Shown: positions 48,370-60,296, counted from the first letter of the stretch. The stretch is DNA of 64,000 nucleotides from Antedon mediterranea (GCF_964355755.1 NC_092670.1:29995795-30059794), one strand, 5' to 3'. The notes: generated from the sequence alone by a model not told the origin. Numbers and translations are program-made.

Positions 48370-48938
48370 GTAAGTAAAAGAGTCGATATGACAATTAGTA
48401 AGTTACTAGAGGGTTTGCTCGCTCACTCTCTAGTGAGTGTACATGGATGGTTCTCAAAAATAAGACCACGCCTCTGGAGACCCGGGTGAGACCTATGCAT
48501 AAATTATGCATGCTGAGGAGTCCCCAACCTATGTACTGAGACAAAAATATTCGAGTAATTATAGCTAGTGTGATTATTTAGAGGTAACAGAGTTGAAGTT
48601 GGTAGCTGAAATGATGTTTGCAACCCGGAAATCGCAAAGTTATGACGAACCTGGAACTAACTTTACCACCGACGGTTAAAAATCTACCGATGATATAATA
48701 CATATTGTTTTAAAACCCTTAGTAATTTTTTTTTACAGTAATTTTGATGTAATAGTCTACGTAATTAACATTATGCTAGGCTTGACATCAATCAAACTAT
48801 AGAGTTTAAAATGCATGCATCAATTAATGTGTGCATCATATTTTCATATAAAACTAATGTACCATTAGTACTAACGTACTAATGTATGTAATGTAATGTA
48901 AGACTACCTTATAATTAGTATTGTTCAAAATGTACTAG

Positions 48939-49007
48939 ATTTTTAAACGGAAACACCTTACAAAACATACCATCAAGAGCATTTCAGGGTGGAAATACAC
49001 AAATAAT
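48939..49007 (+). pseudogene. Gene B exon 9: LRR
   Basis: A 69-nt phase 2/2 exon containing FLNGNTLQNIPSRAFQGGNT. Matches gene A 5849-5917. Donor GTAAGT. Confidence 0.83.
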
Positions 49008-49314
49008 GTAAGTATTGTTTGCCTTGATCATGTCAGTAAATAAAAAATCTGACAATTTACATTGATACAACTTATATAGATAATTATGTATGTTGTCTTT
49101 AAAAAAAGTTATCATATATATCGTCAGTTTCCGAGTATAAATTGAAAATAATTTATAACCATGAAAACATAAGACATTTGTTTTGGTCGAAATATTAAAC
49201 GTTTATTTACTATCCGTAGTCTATTATTTTTGTTAACTTTTTTTTTAATACCAATATATTTACAACGCTATAAACGAATTCGTTACCTCACAAACGTGTG
49301 TCCTGTCTTTTTAG

Positions 49315-49386
49315 CAATCTTGAAGAAAACAAGATTAGTTTTATACACAAGGACGCCTTCTTTGCACTGGACAGTATTCATATTCT
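49315..49386 (+). pseudogene. Gene B exon 10: last LRR exon
   Basis: A 72-nt phase 2/2 exon containing NLEENKISFIHKDAFFALDS. Matches gene A 6664-6735. Its phase-2 donor has no compatible acceptor downstream, because the next recognisable exon (54082) enters in phase 1. Confidence 0.82.
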
Positions 49387-49885
49387 GTGAGTATGTAATT
49401 GGTACACTATAAGCATAAAGCCTATAAATACGCGTGTGTTAATTCTTAAAGTTCCATTCCCTATAATTTTCGATTTTTAAAATAATAAATAGTACTTTTA
49501 AAACATCAAACCAGTTCATTCCTTGTCTTAAATGTACGTGTTATGGTAAATTATGATTTTAAAAAAACCGTGGCTAAAGATACGGTACGGTATCCATACT
49601 TCTTAAAACTAAAGGTACGGTAGGTAAGTTTTGTAGGACTAGCTGATAAATAGCAGTAACGTACGAACACCGTGCGTTAGCTATATACCTAGCCTGACGT
49701 TGTATAGTTGCTGCATTAATTGTCTTTCTGTTTTTTCCAAATTGGGGAAACCTAGGTATTTCCGTGAAAAGTTACGATTCTTTTTTGGGCTTCACGATCT
49801 ATGGAAAAGTGGGTGAATGAATCACAGAAGAAAAACGAAACGCTAACTCCGCGCGCAATGCAAGTTGGGACTTATATCGGGCTGT
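49387..49885. other. Gene B intron; nothing recognised
   Basis: AT-rich sequence with short TACGGTA repeats near 49580-49625. The gene A exons expected next (7109 and later) have no counterpart here. Confidence 0.5.
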
Positions 49886-50725
49886 TTAAATTATTAGAAT
49901 CGACTTATTCTTTTCTTTTTTGTTGTGTATCACTCTATCGATGGCCCAATTTGGATATTCACATATATTAAGTACCTTTCGAATGTGCTTCATCTCTTCT
50001 CTTTTGCTCTGCTGTGTTGTTACAATGTTTTGGCATCTGTCCACTAGTGTGTTGATGACGCTCAGCTTGTGCTCAAGAGGATGATTTGATTTGAAGTTTA
50101 AGTATTGGTCAGTATGTGTGGGTTTCCTGTAAATCGAAGTTTCTATAGTACCGTCAGTTTTTAGGGTGATGAGGCAGTCCAAGAATGGAAGAGTGTTGTC
50201 GGTCATTCTTTCTGTAGTAAACTTGATACTTTTAGTAGGGTCTATGGTGTTAAGATGTTTGTTAAGATCTTCTATAGATTCCTTTTCGACCACAGCTAAC
50301 ACATCATCTACATACCTTCGCCAATAAGTGGGTCTGATGTTGTCATTTGCCCTGCTTATGGCCTCAGTCTCCAACCATTCTAAAAACAGGTTCGCAACGA
50401 TTAGGCTAATTGGACTTCCCATAGCTATGCCAGATTTTTGCCTGTATATGATGTTTCCAAAACTGAAGTATGCCGTGTTCACGACCAGAGACAACAGTTC
50501 CATAACATCTTCTACTTTCAGTTTTGTACGGTTTTGTAGAGTTTTGTTAGCCCTCAAGCATTCATGTATTATTTCAAGTGATTTTTCCGTAGGGGTCTTT
50601 GTAAACAAAGACACTACATCAAATGAAACAAAGGTATGGTTAAGTGACACATGAAGATCTTTTACTTCGGTGGCTAGTTCTTTAGAGTTGTTTATTGAGT
50701 GTGTGGTGTTGCCAACCATTGGCAA
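49886..50725 (-). pseudogene. Penelope-like reverse transcriptase, truncated
   Basis: 279 codons on the minus strand. FVSFDVVSLFTKTPTEKSLE, KSGIAMGSPISLIVANLFLE and RYVDDVLAVVEKES are the RT motifs of Penelope-like elements, and LPFLDCLITL..TSIYRKPTHTDQYL is their typical continuation. The N-terminal RT part and any GIY-YIG endonuclease are absent. The ATG sits where unrelated sequence begins, so it is not a natural start. Confidence 0.8.
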
Positions 50726-50900
50726 TCCCTCTGGGATTCACCCAGAGGTTTTCAAGCAATAACTCAGATAGGGCGCATGTCACAACAACATCACGTGACT
50801 ATGCCATGATCAGTGTCGGCAAACCAAGCTGACACCACTACCTTGAGAAAGTGCGATGCTAACGCACGAAACGTTGGTAAGTCTCAACGTTTATTTTTCA
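50726..50900. repeat. Possible Penelope-like terminal repeat remnant
   Basis: CTTGAGAAAGTGCGATGCTA followed by CGCACGAAACGTTGG: a GTGCG/CGCAC hairpin next to GAAAC, as in terminal repeats of Penelope-like elements. A full hammerhead core (CTGANGA) is not present. Adjacent to the RT fragment. Confidence 0.4.
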
Positions 50901-52128
50901 CCTTCATGAAAAACGAAAATTTGATTTCAAAAATATTTTGGGAAGGAGATGAATTTTTTCAATTTTATGATATAAATTCTTCTGCAATTTCAATATTTTC
51001 TATAAAGCAATTTCTATAGAACTCTATAGAGCTATATAGAATCTATAAATTCTATAAAAATAAAACATTTCTATAGAAATTAGTATTATTGACAGAATTA
51101 TATTGAAACTTCTATATATAGAGTTCTATAAGAACTGTTTTGTTACAGTAGTATAAAAAAGTGGGTAACGTAAGCCTCCCACGGATATTTTTTCCTTGAT
51201 ATACCTTACCAATAACAACTCATCGGCTTATAATTATTATCAATAATATTATCACAAAAATTATGGCAATATAAATTACGGTGACTCGCACGAAACTTTG
51301 AAATGTTATAAGCATAATATAATAATTAAGGTTTTTCAATAATACCTATATAATTAACAATAATTGTTTTTTTAGTAAAAAAACATACTTTCGTAATCCT
51401 AAATTCCTATAATGTTACTGGTATTCATTGTATATGTATTTCCCCTTAGACAGTTCCCACTGACGATCGACTATTTATATAATATTATTGATTATAATAA
51501 ATATTAATTGATTGCACATGCCATGCTGCCTATTCTCTTGTCTTACCCATTTATGAATAAACCACACACGTAATCGATTATTACCAGAATATAGGCATAC
51601 ACATTGTATTGCTATTAATGCTAGAATATATTTATTTACTCTGATGAAGAAGTGTTTTTAAAGATAGGTATTAAATTCTCTATCAATGATAAACAATTCA
51701 ATGTAAATAATAATAATAAAAAAAGTTCAGTTGATTTACAAGTAAAAACATTAAAATAAAAGAAATAAAATATTGTGGAAATTCCAGTAACTAAACAATT
51801 CCATGTAATTGAAACACACATTTTTATTCCAAAGCCTAACCAATATGATTCATTTGCACTTTCTATAAAGATAACATTACATTTTATATGTTTAATTCAT
51901 ATTAAATCTTAATTTTACAGTCACATTATTATACTGTTATATAGCCTATTTCTTATACAATAACTTTTCGCATCCCAACTCGACGTGCTAGGCGCCCTTG
52001 AAATATGCGCCCATAGTCTCTCGCGTTTGATTGAAATATATATTTTTTATTTGCATTGATCGAATAGAATGTGTGATATCTTCCTACTACACTATCTTTG
52101 CTGTACGTTATGTACGTTAGGTTACTTA
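50901..52128. other. Gene B intron; simple AT-rich sequence
   Basis: Contains clustered TTCTATAGAA/CTATAGAACTCTATAG repeats (50990-51130). No exon or RNA gene recognised. Confidence 0.45.
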
Positions 52129-53203
52129 CCCTTTTTACACTATCTACTGGAAGAAGAACACGAGTTGATCTCGGAGGAAATTTCCATTTACACTAGACAA
52201 AAAACTGCGAGATGAACTCGAGCTGCGCCCATTTACACTACATTTATCACCCCGGTGCTGTCAATCAAATCAGTACTGCGAGCGCACGTCACACGCGGAA
52301 CTTAATTGACTACTATACGGTTTAAACGTTTAAAAACTGGAACATATCGACAAATCTCATATCAAAACATAATAATCCGAATTTACAAACAATTTATTTA
52401 ATTTTGCATGTAGTCCTGTGTTAGATTTTCTTTGTGGCTATTTGGATTAGGCCTATCATTTATTATTTTAAACATTAACAATTATTTTTCTTTTTAAAAT
52501 GACTGTCTTGTAGACTGTATATACATTAACAAGGCCTTAAATGGTTAGATTGGCGTAAAAATAGGGTAGGTACGGTAAGTATTTAAAAAAAATGTATTTA
52601 TTAATTAGCATAACAATGTATCACTGAAGGAAAATTAATTATTGTATGGTACTTTTTCAGTTCCTATAAAAGATTATCATTTTCATCCATTGAGACGTCA
52701 GTATTATATTTTTTTTCCTTTTTCAATATCACATTATTTTAGGCTTTTAGGTAAGGTAGAATGCACACGAACAATTTAAATATTTTCAGCAGAAAAGAAA
52801 AATCACAAATGTTTTTGTGCCTTCAAAAGAAAATAACGAACATCACAATATATGGTAAAATTAATATTTTAAGCAAAAAAAAAAGGTATTTTAAACAAAA
52901 AACCTATTTTGTTTGCAAAATATATTGTATTTCTGTGATAATATGTTACATTTTCACGTCAATTACCTCGGTGTTGAACCACAAAAACCGTTTACACTTC
53001 GTGTCTCCTGTGTAGATTCGACTACACCGGAGAAGGTACACCGGAAAACATTCAGCTTCGTTTCACCCCGGAGAGAGCACACCGGGGTGATTGGATTTTC
53101 CCATTTACACCAGTCAATAAAAACCACAACACTGGCGTTTAACGGCCTGGTGTACTAACAACTGCGGGGTTGCACCGCTGTTACAATGATAGTGTAAAAG
53201 GGG
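52129..53203. mobile_element. 1.07-kb element with CCCTTTTTACACTATC ends
   Basis: CCCTTTTTACACTATC at the left and GATAGTGTAAAAGGGG at the right form imperfect inverted ends. Both ends have CACCCCGG-type and CTCGAGTTSR-like internal motifs. TA flanks both sides. No transposase. Superfamily unassigned. Confidence 0.55.
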
Positions 53204-54081
53204 TAGTAGTCGTATGCACCATGAACTCGAGTTGTTAATTTTTGCTATCAACTCCTTTAGATTTTATTATTTGAACTCATGGGTCGTAAGCTTGTATCGG
53301 ATTACACACTTGGTCTTCTCGTAGCGTATGGGGTCTTTATCTCGTATCTTTTTTCTCTGCATCTGTACACACGTATATACGTAGAAACATAATCGAAAAT
53401 AAATATTTGCGATTTCTTGAATGTATTGTTTTTGCGGCATTTCTTTAGTTAAATGAAAGTTGATGAACCGTACGGTGTGGTCAAAGGCGAAACATAATGG
53501 TACCATTTTTTTTTTGTAATTTGATGTTTTCTTTTATACTATTGAAATAATCTTTGGAAGTTTACAGTAGTTTTCAAATTGAATTTTTCTAAGTAAAGCA
53601 ATACCATTTTACCATAGTGTATTTAAACTAAATCAACTAAATGGTATTAAAACTATGCTAAAATAATTTTAATATTCAAATCATTTAACTAAATAATTTA
53701 TTTATTGTAAACTCTGTGCAGGGATTTGTAATTAGAGTTGATAAAATCGATGTGACTCCATCTAATTACAACTCCCTGCTCTGTGTTTTATGTATTTTTT
53801 TTAAACTTGTACTGTAGGCCTATTGCAACTCAGTTTATCTTCGGATCCAAACTTGCAATATTTTTTTTTATACTTGAATAAATTTTATTTTATTTTATTT
53901 TTTATTTTATTCAATCAAAACCAACAGCGATAAATACTGCCACTAACAGGTTTTAAACATAAAACAATACAACATCAAAAACGGTTAACAATAAAATACA
54001 GATAAAATAAATATAAATAAATGAATAATTAAAAGGTGATATATGTAGAAATGATTTAATCGAAATAATGGCTTCTTATAG
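53204..54081. other. Gene B intron before the membrane exon
   Basis: AT-rich with (TTTTA)n at 53876-53910. No Cys-rich cap exon equivalent to gene A 17317-17489 is present. A GGGATTTGTAATTAGAGTTG / CATCTAATTACAACTCCCTG pair near 53720-53775 can form a hairpin. Confidence 0.45.
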
Positions 54082-56591
54082 GTGGCTTCTATCAAGATAG
54101 AAGAGGAGTTATTGAAAGAAATAATTACACAGAAACCTGTCAAAAATGTCCTATTGGAAGTTTTTCAGATAATGCAGGGGCAGTGTCTATTGCCGATTGC
54201 CAGACATGTCCATCCGGAACTAATACAAGCACAGTTGCCAATTTAAATGCTTGCTATTGTCTTGACAATTTCTATCGAACGAATCGCTTTGGACCATGCT
54301 TTCCCTGCCCGGAAGGTGTTAACTGTGAAGGAAGATACCAAAATCTAACAAAGGGTTATTGGTGGTCATGGGAGTTCAAAGAAAATTGTAGTGTAGTTGA
54401 AGAACAAAACAAAACTCCATGTTTATCTGAATACACAGCATTTATAACTAAACTAAAAACTGACACATTTCTAATTGATAACCCAAACGAACTAAAAGAT
54501 GCTGTATACAAAGGTCCGTTACCAAAAGTATATCCGTGTCCATTTGGAGAAAAGAGTTGTAATATTAGACGGAATTTGAAGGACACATGTGCCGAAGGAT
54601 ATACAGGCTGGTTCTGTGCGGCATGTTCAAGTGGATTCAATGAATGTCACAAATGCCAAGGGCCAGCTGTAACTATAATCACATTTGTTAGTGTTTGCTT
54701 TGCAATGTTTGGAGTGATTTTTAGTCGCGTGGACGCGACTCTATAGTTCACTATGTCGGTCGGTCTGTCTGTCTGTCTGTTGGTCTGTCTGTCGGTCTGT
54801 CTGTCTGTCGGTCTGTCGGTCCGGTATCACTATGCGTTTTATCGCTTTCTGACCTTATCTTGATATCAGTTTAATCTAGCTAGGTCAATTTTTCACAGTA
54901 TATTCCTTATGGCCAGGAATCGATGTGGTTATGTTTTCACGGTGCGCAATAAAACATTACGCGGTCTACGCACGATTTAACGAAATCACGTTTGTAATCA
55001 TATCTTCACAACCATGAATCACAATTAAATAAAATTTGGTACTCATAAATTTCAGGGCATAAATCATCATATGGCAATACAATTACGTGCGTAGCGCATG
55101 TAACGCATGCGTACGCGCGCTTAAAATTTTCAAAATTTATTTTCGATGAAATAAGAATACGTTTCAGGCAATTTTAAGCGTTTACAAAATTGCCATGAGT
55201 GCACATATTTTTGTGCGCACACTACGCGTTAAATGTTATTGCGCACTCTTTTTGCCCGATTTCTGTTTTCTTGACTTACTTTTCAACTCGAAATTACGTT
55301 ATACGAGCACATCAAAAGTGACAGGCTACGCACGTGTAAATTAAAAAAATATAAATGTTTTTAAACATTTCAACATTTTTAAACATGTTTAGTAATTTCG
55401 GTCAGTATAGTTCACTATGTCGGTCGGTCAGTCGGTCTGTCGGTCTGTCGGTCTGTCTGTCGGTCTGTCTGTCGGTCTGTCGGTCTGTCTGTCGGTCGGT
55501 ATCACTATGCATTGTAGCACGCGACTTAATGGCTGTTGGCCTTGTTCTTATATGGAGAACGCAGCAACGAAATGTAGATAACCGAAACATCAACCTAGAT
55601 TCATTTGTAACATATTTAAAAATTGCTATTAATTTCTATCAGGTTTTAGGTATACTATCAGAAGTAACCGAAATCCATTGGCCTAAAAACTTTGAGTATG
55701 CTGGACGAATACTTCAATATTTGACGTCATAAGATATATTAGTATGTTAAGTCCAAGATGTTTGCATGAAACTTGGAATGCGTATTACTCACTTCGCATT
55801 GCTATGGCTACACCCCCCTTGTCATAGTTTTAACCATGTTTACAGTTTACTTTATTCGTTGTATTTGGAATAAATGTCATGGAGCGATAACTCAGAACTG
55901 GATACGTGACAGATGTATTGTTATGTCAATGTTACTTCTTTACCTTACGTATGCAAATACATGTGCTGATATCGTGGCGGTGGGGCCGTGGTCAATTCGG
56001 GTATTTAACGTCACAGCAGACGGCAAGATCAATAAACCAGTACTAACGTCAGACTACTCAATTGATATGGACCAACATGGTGGATCTACATATCAAACAA
56101 AACACTTGTTTACGTTGCTTTAACATACATCATTGGCTTTACATTGGTCATAGTGATTATGCTATACTGTAAACATGTACGTTGTACTCAGCGTGAACAA
56201 AACAATGGTCAAGGATGGATGATTGGAGTCCGATTCTTTTGTGGACAATATAAACAAGCATATTGGTTTTGGGAATCATTTGAACTGTACAATAAGGCTC
56301 TGTTGGCACTTATTGCAAACTTAAAGGATGACGTGTCCTCAAGCATGTCATACTCTCTGTGTTCTACCGTCATCTTTATTGTATTGCATTTGTACCTTCA
56401 ACCAATGAAAGAGAAGTCAGAGCAGAGATTCCAATTGTTGACTCTTGTTTTCATCGTTGTCAATCTATCCATTGGGGTGATCGTAAACATGGATGAAAGT
56501 TTCAGTGAAGATGACGTCATTGGTTTACTTCACAAGCTTACCTCTGTCATTCTAATAATGTTGAACGTGTCTATCATGCTCGCTGTAATTG
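54082..56591 (+). pseudogene. Gene B main exon, split by a mobile element and frameshifted
   Basis: Paralogue of gene A 20930-22630: GCC2/GCC3 units (CQTCPSGT), KGYWWSWEF, then the first membrane helix, where the coding sequence stops at a Helentron-like insert (54723-55544). It resumes with WRTQQRN. Against gene A there is a 1-nt loss near 55720, 2 extra C near 55815 and a 4-nt loss near 56096. Together these shift the frame and then restore it for the last helices. The donor GTAAGA at 56592 is kept. Confidence 0.85.
54723..55544 (+). mobile_element. Helentron/HINE-like element, copy 4, inside gene B coding exon
   Basis: An 822-bp long form: perfect AGTCGCGTGGACGCGACT left end, two arrays, right end GGCTGTTGGCCTTG. 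Removing it with one TT restores the spacing seen in gene A (GTGATTTTTCTTATATGG versus GTGCTTTTCTTTTTATGG), proving a TT target duplication. Confidence 0.85.
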
Positions 56592-56799
56592 GTAAGAATA
56601 ATGTAATTATTGTATATTATATATACTGCTCTATGTAATGTATGTCCAGGGTGCAGTATTTTTTTTCCTATGCAATCATATAAATAATTCATTACATAAA
56701 TTATTTTCTATTATAAACAATTGGAAGATAGCTGACCTACTTCCTAACTATACTAAGCCTAAATAATTTCTCTCAGCTATTAAAAAAAATAATATGTTC

Positions 56800-56875
56800 T
56801 TGAAAGACCTCGAACCGAGTGCTCCAGTTTAATAGGTTAAAGCCTTTTACCACTAGACCAAACATTTCGGTTGGC
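56800..56875 (-). repeat. tRNA-like relic in gene B intron
   Basis: On the minus strand: TGGTCTAGTGGTAAAAGG (box A-like) and CTCGGTTCGAGGTC (box B-like), about 40 nt apart. The stems are poorly conserved. A SINE head or tRNA pseudogene. Confidence 0.4.
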
Positions 56876-57097
56876 AAACGGTGTTTACACATATTATTTA
56901 ATCTCTCTGCATGCTTATTATAGTGCCCTCTATAATGTCCCATATTATGTCATAATTATTCTAATGAATTATTCATGATTTCTGCATTAATTGCATTGGA
57001 AAAAAAAATAATGCGTCCAGGGTAATAGCAATTTGGTAAAATTCCTGATAGTTAAAAACGTGCGTACGTACTGTATTATCTTTGTTTTTCTTTTTAG

Positions 57098-57222
57098 TTG
57101 ATTTTGTTAAGAAACTTAAAACCAACTGCTATCTTCAAGAGAGTGGGATAAGATTCCTTCGAATCGATGATGATGATGATGACCCAGAAGAATCCCTGAT
57201 TGATGGAAATAATATTATATAA
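57098..57222 (+). pseudogene. Gene B terminal exon
   Basis: Acceptor TTTTTAG, phase 1. Encodes a 40-residue tail with KKLKTNCYLQESGIRFLRI, then six Asp in a row and a stop at 57220-57222. Acidic like gene A's tail. No AATAAA is evident soon after. Confidence 0.75.
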
Positions 57223-57334
57223 TATAAGTTTATTTATCGTTTGCTTTTTGTGGGTTTCTTTTTACCTGCGTGGTAACAAGTGAAAGTCTTATATAAGAGT
57301 TGTTTTTGTCATTCGTAGGTTGTTATTTTTATTC

Positions 57335-57690
57335 CATGGGATAGCGACACTTTAACACCCTCAGTGTAATACGGCGGAACAGTATTATTTCTCAATTGTA
57401 CACACGCGCAACAGAAATTTGCCACTTATCACCTATCCACTTTCAGTTATTAGTTCACAAATCGAGATCTCCGAAGAGATACTATAGACTATGCATTAAC
57501 AGACACGGAATGCATTTTAATTTATACGGTGATATACTGAAAATGTAATTAATTTAAAACAATGTAGTGGAAAAAATAAGAAAACCACACCACAACCAAG
57601 ATTTGAACTCGAAACTGTCTGTTTGATATGAAGATAACCTAACCAGTCCACTGGGACTTTTGGGATACTGTTCCAATTTGATTGGGTAGC
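57335..57690 (-). repeat. Repeat family F2, old degenerate copy
   Basis: GGGATAGCGACACTTTAACA, ACGGCGGAACAGTATTATTT and a decayed tRNA-like core (TTTGAACTCGAAACTGTCTG) in reverse order. Much more diverged than the copies in gene A introns. Confidence 0.6.
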
Positions 57691-57884
57691 GAATAGTCTG
57701 AATTCAAATATTGTTGTATTGAATAGCTACGATCTTGAAACCAGAAGACGTTTGCTCACATTTTAAAACGTCAGAAATATAATCATACTGTAGGTTTAAA
57801 TGTAATCAGATAGATAAAGACCCAAATTAAAATTTGAAGAATGTCCATCTGGTTTCGCTATTCTTTGTTTTTTTTTAGGTTTTT

Positions 57885-57990
57885 AGTCGCGTGGACGCGA
57901 CTCTATAGTTCACTATGACGGTCGGTCGGTCTGTCTGTCGGTCCGGTATCACTATGCGTTTTAGCACGCGACTTATGACTGTTGGCCTTG
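57885..57990 (+). mobile_element. Helentron/HINE-like element, short form, copy 5
   Basis: 106 bp: AGTCGCGTGGACGCGACT, a brief GTCGGTCTGTC array, CCGGTATCACTATGCGTTTT joined directly to AGCACGCGACTTATGAC, then GTTGGCCTTG. It has one direct repeat and no interior, as expected from recombination between the two arrays of the long form. Confidence 0.78.
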
Positions 57991-58716
57991 TTGAATACTA
58001 ATTTCCTTGTTGTATTCGCATTGTTACTGTAGGCTTATGTATTAATATTTTAGATATAACATTATTCAGTTTATTTTGTTTTTACAATTCTATTATAATT
58101 TTACTAGCTTCTTCTTTTCTTCACATTTCTATTATAATAAAGAAACATACATTTGCACAAATACAAAATACTTTTGACTTAAATACTAAGTAAGTCTGTA
58201 TTATTGTTCTCATTGAATATTATTAGAAAATCAGTGATGTTTTCAGTGTAATAATTATTATGTATAAAATTCAAATTGCGGTCTAATACTTTTACATTAA
58301 ACAGATGTACTTCTAACTGGTGAGATACAAGTTTAAAAAAACAGCATATGTACCCTATGCAACTCTAAATCCAATAAATGAATAAGATATTAGACTTTCT
58401 TTTTTTCATGTCCTGCGATCCAGAATAGTAGACTGGAGGAATTGCAGAGTCTATCGAATGCAATTGATGTTTGGTACCAATTTAATTTAATAATGGAACA
58501 ATAGACCAAGAATTAATGAATGTTCTTGGTTCGCCTGTGCATTCGATTATTTTGTAAAGGTTTCACCAAACGGGTATAGAAAAAGAGAAGTGAAAGAAAC
58601 AATGAAAATGCTCTGTTTTATAAAATCCTGAATTACTTTGTTAATGCTTAAAAAAAAATGTGTACATAATTTAGTTCAACTTTCCTTGTAAATAGGCTTA
58701 TTCCTAAATAATTTTT
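57991..58716. other. Intergenic; nothing recognised
   Basis: AT-rich single-copy-looking sequence between two Helentron-like copies. No gene or repeat identified. Confidence 0.4.
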
Positions 58717-58837
58717 AGTCGCGTGGACGTCGCGTGGACGCGACTCTATAGTTCACTATATCGGTCGGTCTGTCGGTCTGTCTGTCGGTCCGGTATCACT
58801 ATGCGTTTTAGCACGCGACTTATGGCTGTTGGCCTTG
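58717..58837 (+). mobile_element. Helentron/HINE-like element, short form, copy 6
   Basis: 121 bp, same chimeric CTATGCGTTTTAGCACGCGA junction as copy 5. The palindromic left end is partly duplicated (AGTCGCGTGGACGTCGCGTG). Confidence 0.75.
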
Positions 58838-58919
58838 TTTTCTTTAACTTTTATTTTAATTTACTCTGCTGGAAGCACCTTCATCACAGAAGTGTGCCAC
58901 TGCTTCAAAAGTATAGCTT

Positions 58920-59454
58920 CACTTTTGACGTGCTCGTATAACGTAATTTCGAGTTGAAAAGTAAGTCAAGAAAACAGAAATCGGGCAAAAAGAGTGCGCA
59001 ATAACATTTAACGCGCAGTGCGCGCGCAAAAATCTGCACACTCATGGCAATTTTGTAAACGCTTAAAATTGCCTGAAACGTACTCTTATTATTTCATCGA
59101 AAATAAATTGTGAAAATTTTAAGCGCGCGTACGCATGCGTTACATGCGCTACGCACGTAATTGTATTGCCATATGATGATTTATGCCCTGAAATGTATGA
59201 GTACCAAATTTTATTTAATTGTGATTCATGGTTGTTAAGATATGATTACAAACGTGATTTCGTTAAATCGTGCGTAGACCGCGTAATTTTTTATTGCGCA
59301 CCGTGAAAACATAACCACATCGATTCCTGGCCATAAGGATATCAAGATAAGGTCAGAAAGCGATAAAACGCATAGTGATACCGTACCGACAGACAGACCG
59401 ACAGACCGACCGACCGACCGACATAGTGAACTATAGAGTCGCGTCCACGAGACT
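58920..59454 (-). mobile_element. Helentron/HINE-like element, copy 7, truncated
   Basis: Reverse orientation: the left end with AGTCGCGTCCACGAGACT near 59437-59454, one array, and the interior to CACTTTTGACGTGCTCG. The second direct repeat and right end are missing. A short internal stretch after the array is also deleted. Confidence 0.72.
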
Positions 59455-60113
59455 AAAAACGGGGGAAAAAAATTATTTCACCTATAAAAAGACAAAATAA
59501 ACAGTTAAATTACCCAAAAACTCATTGTCTTCCAGAAAATTTGACCATTTTTTGCTTTAAATTACATTTTTCTCAGGTAAATACATTTTTTCAGACCCAA
59601 TTTTTTGTGAGAGTGAATAACTATTATGTGACATTAAAATAACATATTTAACAAAAAAATTAAAAAAAACATTTTTTTAGGGGGACAATATATCTTTAAT
59701 GATGAAATTATTATTATGAATGTATTTGATTGATTAATAATGATAAAAAAGCTACATTATTATAAGGGTTTATTTAAAAGAAAGGCGTTTAATAAAAACT
59801 ATTTATAATATACTTTTTAAGGTTATTCATTTTTTGCCTCTTTTTGTTGTAAACAGAGATAGCAAAATACGAAGCATCATTGTAATATGTTACATTACAC
59901 TGGATTAAAGTTGTCTAATTACAGACGTAAACGAAAAGTGTACCAACTGGTTTGATATCATTTAAGTAAAATATATAGGCATAAAACGTGGCCAGCGTGG
60001 TTCCAATTACAACATGAAAATACCCGGTAAATCACAATCGATTTCATAAATTTGCACTACAAAATGTATTGATCTAATGTTTAAAGTGCAATGTCGATTT
60101 TTAAACAGTATAC
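59455..60113. other. Intergenic; nothing recognised
   Basis: Very AT-rich, with a GGGGGAAAAAAATT start. No coding, RNA or repeat signal that I can support. Confidence 0.4.
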
Positions 60114-60296
60114 TTCCGAAAGTTTCGCATTTCGGTTTTAGGAAGCACAGTTATGGAATGCAATTTCAGTTGTCATTCGAAGTCCTAGTTCTAGAAATGT
60201 TAAATTCAATTTAAACATTTCTTTGTTATTTTATAATTATATTATTCCTAAATTGGACTATCTTCTATCTAAATATGTGTTAATAATCAGGTGAAG
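60114..60296 (+). pseudogene. LINE 3' fragment (WNxLP-type C-terminus)
   Basis: Reads SFAFRF, a stop, then EAQLWNAISVVIRSPSSRN and VKFNLNISLLFYNY: the closing stretch of CR1/L2-type ORF2. The in-frame TAG shows decay. A separate fragment from the LINE at 40740. Confidence 0.6.

Larger units (their letters stand above)
25326..57222 (+). pseudogene. Gene B: broken paralogue of gene A
   Basis: Recognisable exons: 25326-25525, 25772-25840, 25985-26044, 26802-26870, 40232-40303, 40439-40507, 47988-48065, 48298-48369, 48939-49007, 49315-49386, 54082-56591 (interrupted) and 57098-57222. They align one to one with gene A exons in order, length and intron phase. Lesions seen: exon 2 runs into TTCATAA instead of a GT donor; counterparts of seven gene A exons (7109 through 17317) are absent, leaving a phase clash between 49386 and 54082; an 822-bp mobile element sits in the main exon; and the rest of that exon has -1, +2 and -4 indels. 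Intron 4 has grown to over 13 kb. Transcription cannot be judged. Inference: a degenerating tandem duplicate. Confidence 0.85.

Noticed and set aside
52761-53158. Two overlapping frames of 84 and 81 codons
   Set aside because: No start context or domain; they fall inside the CCCTTTTTACAC-ended element.
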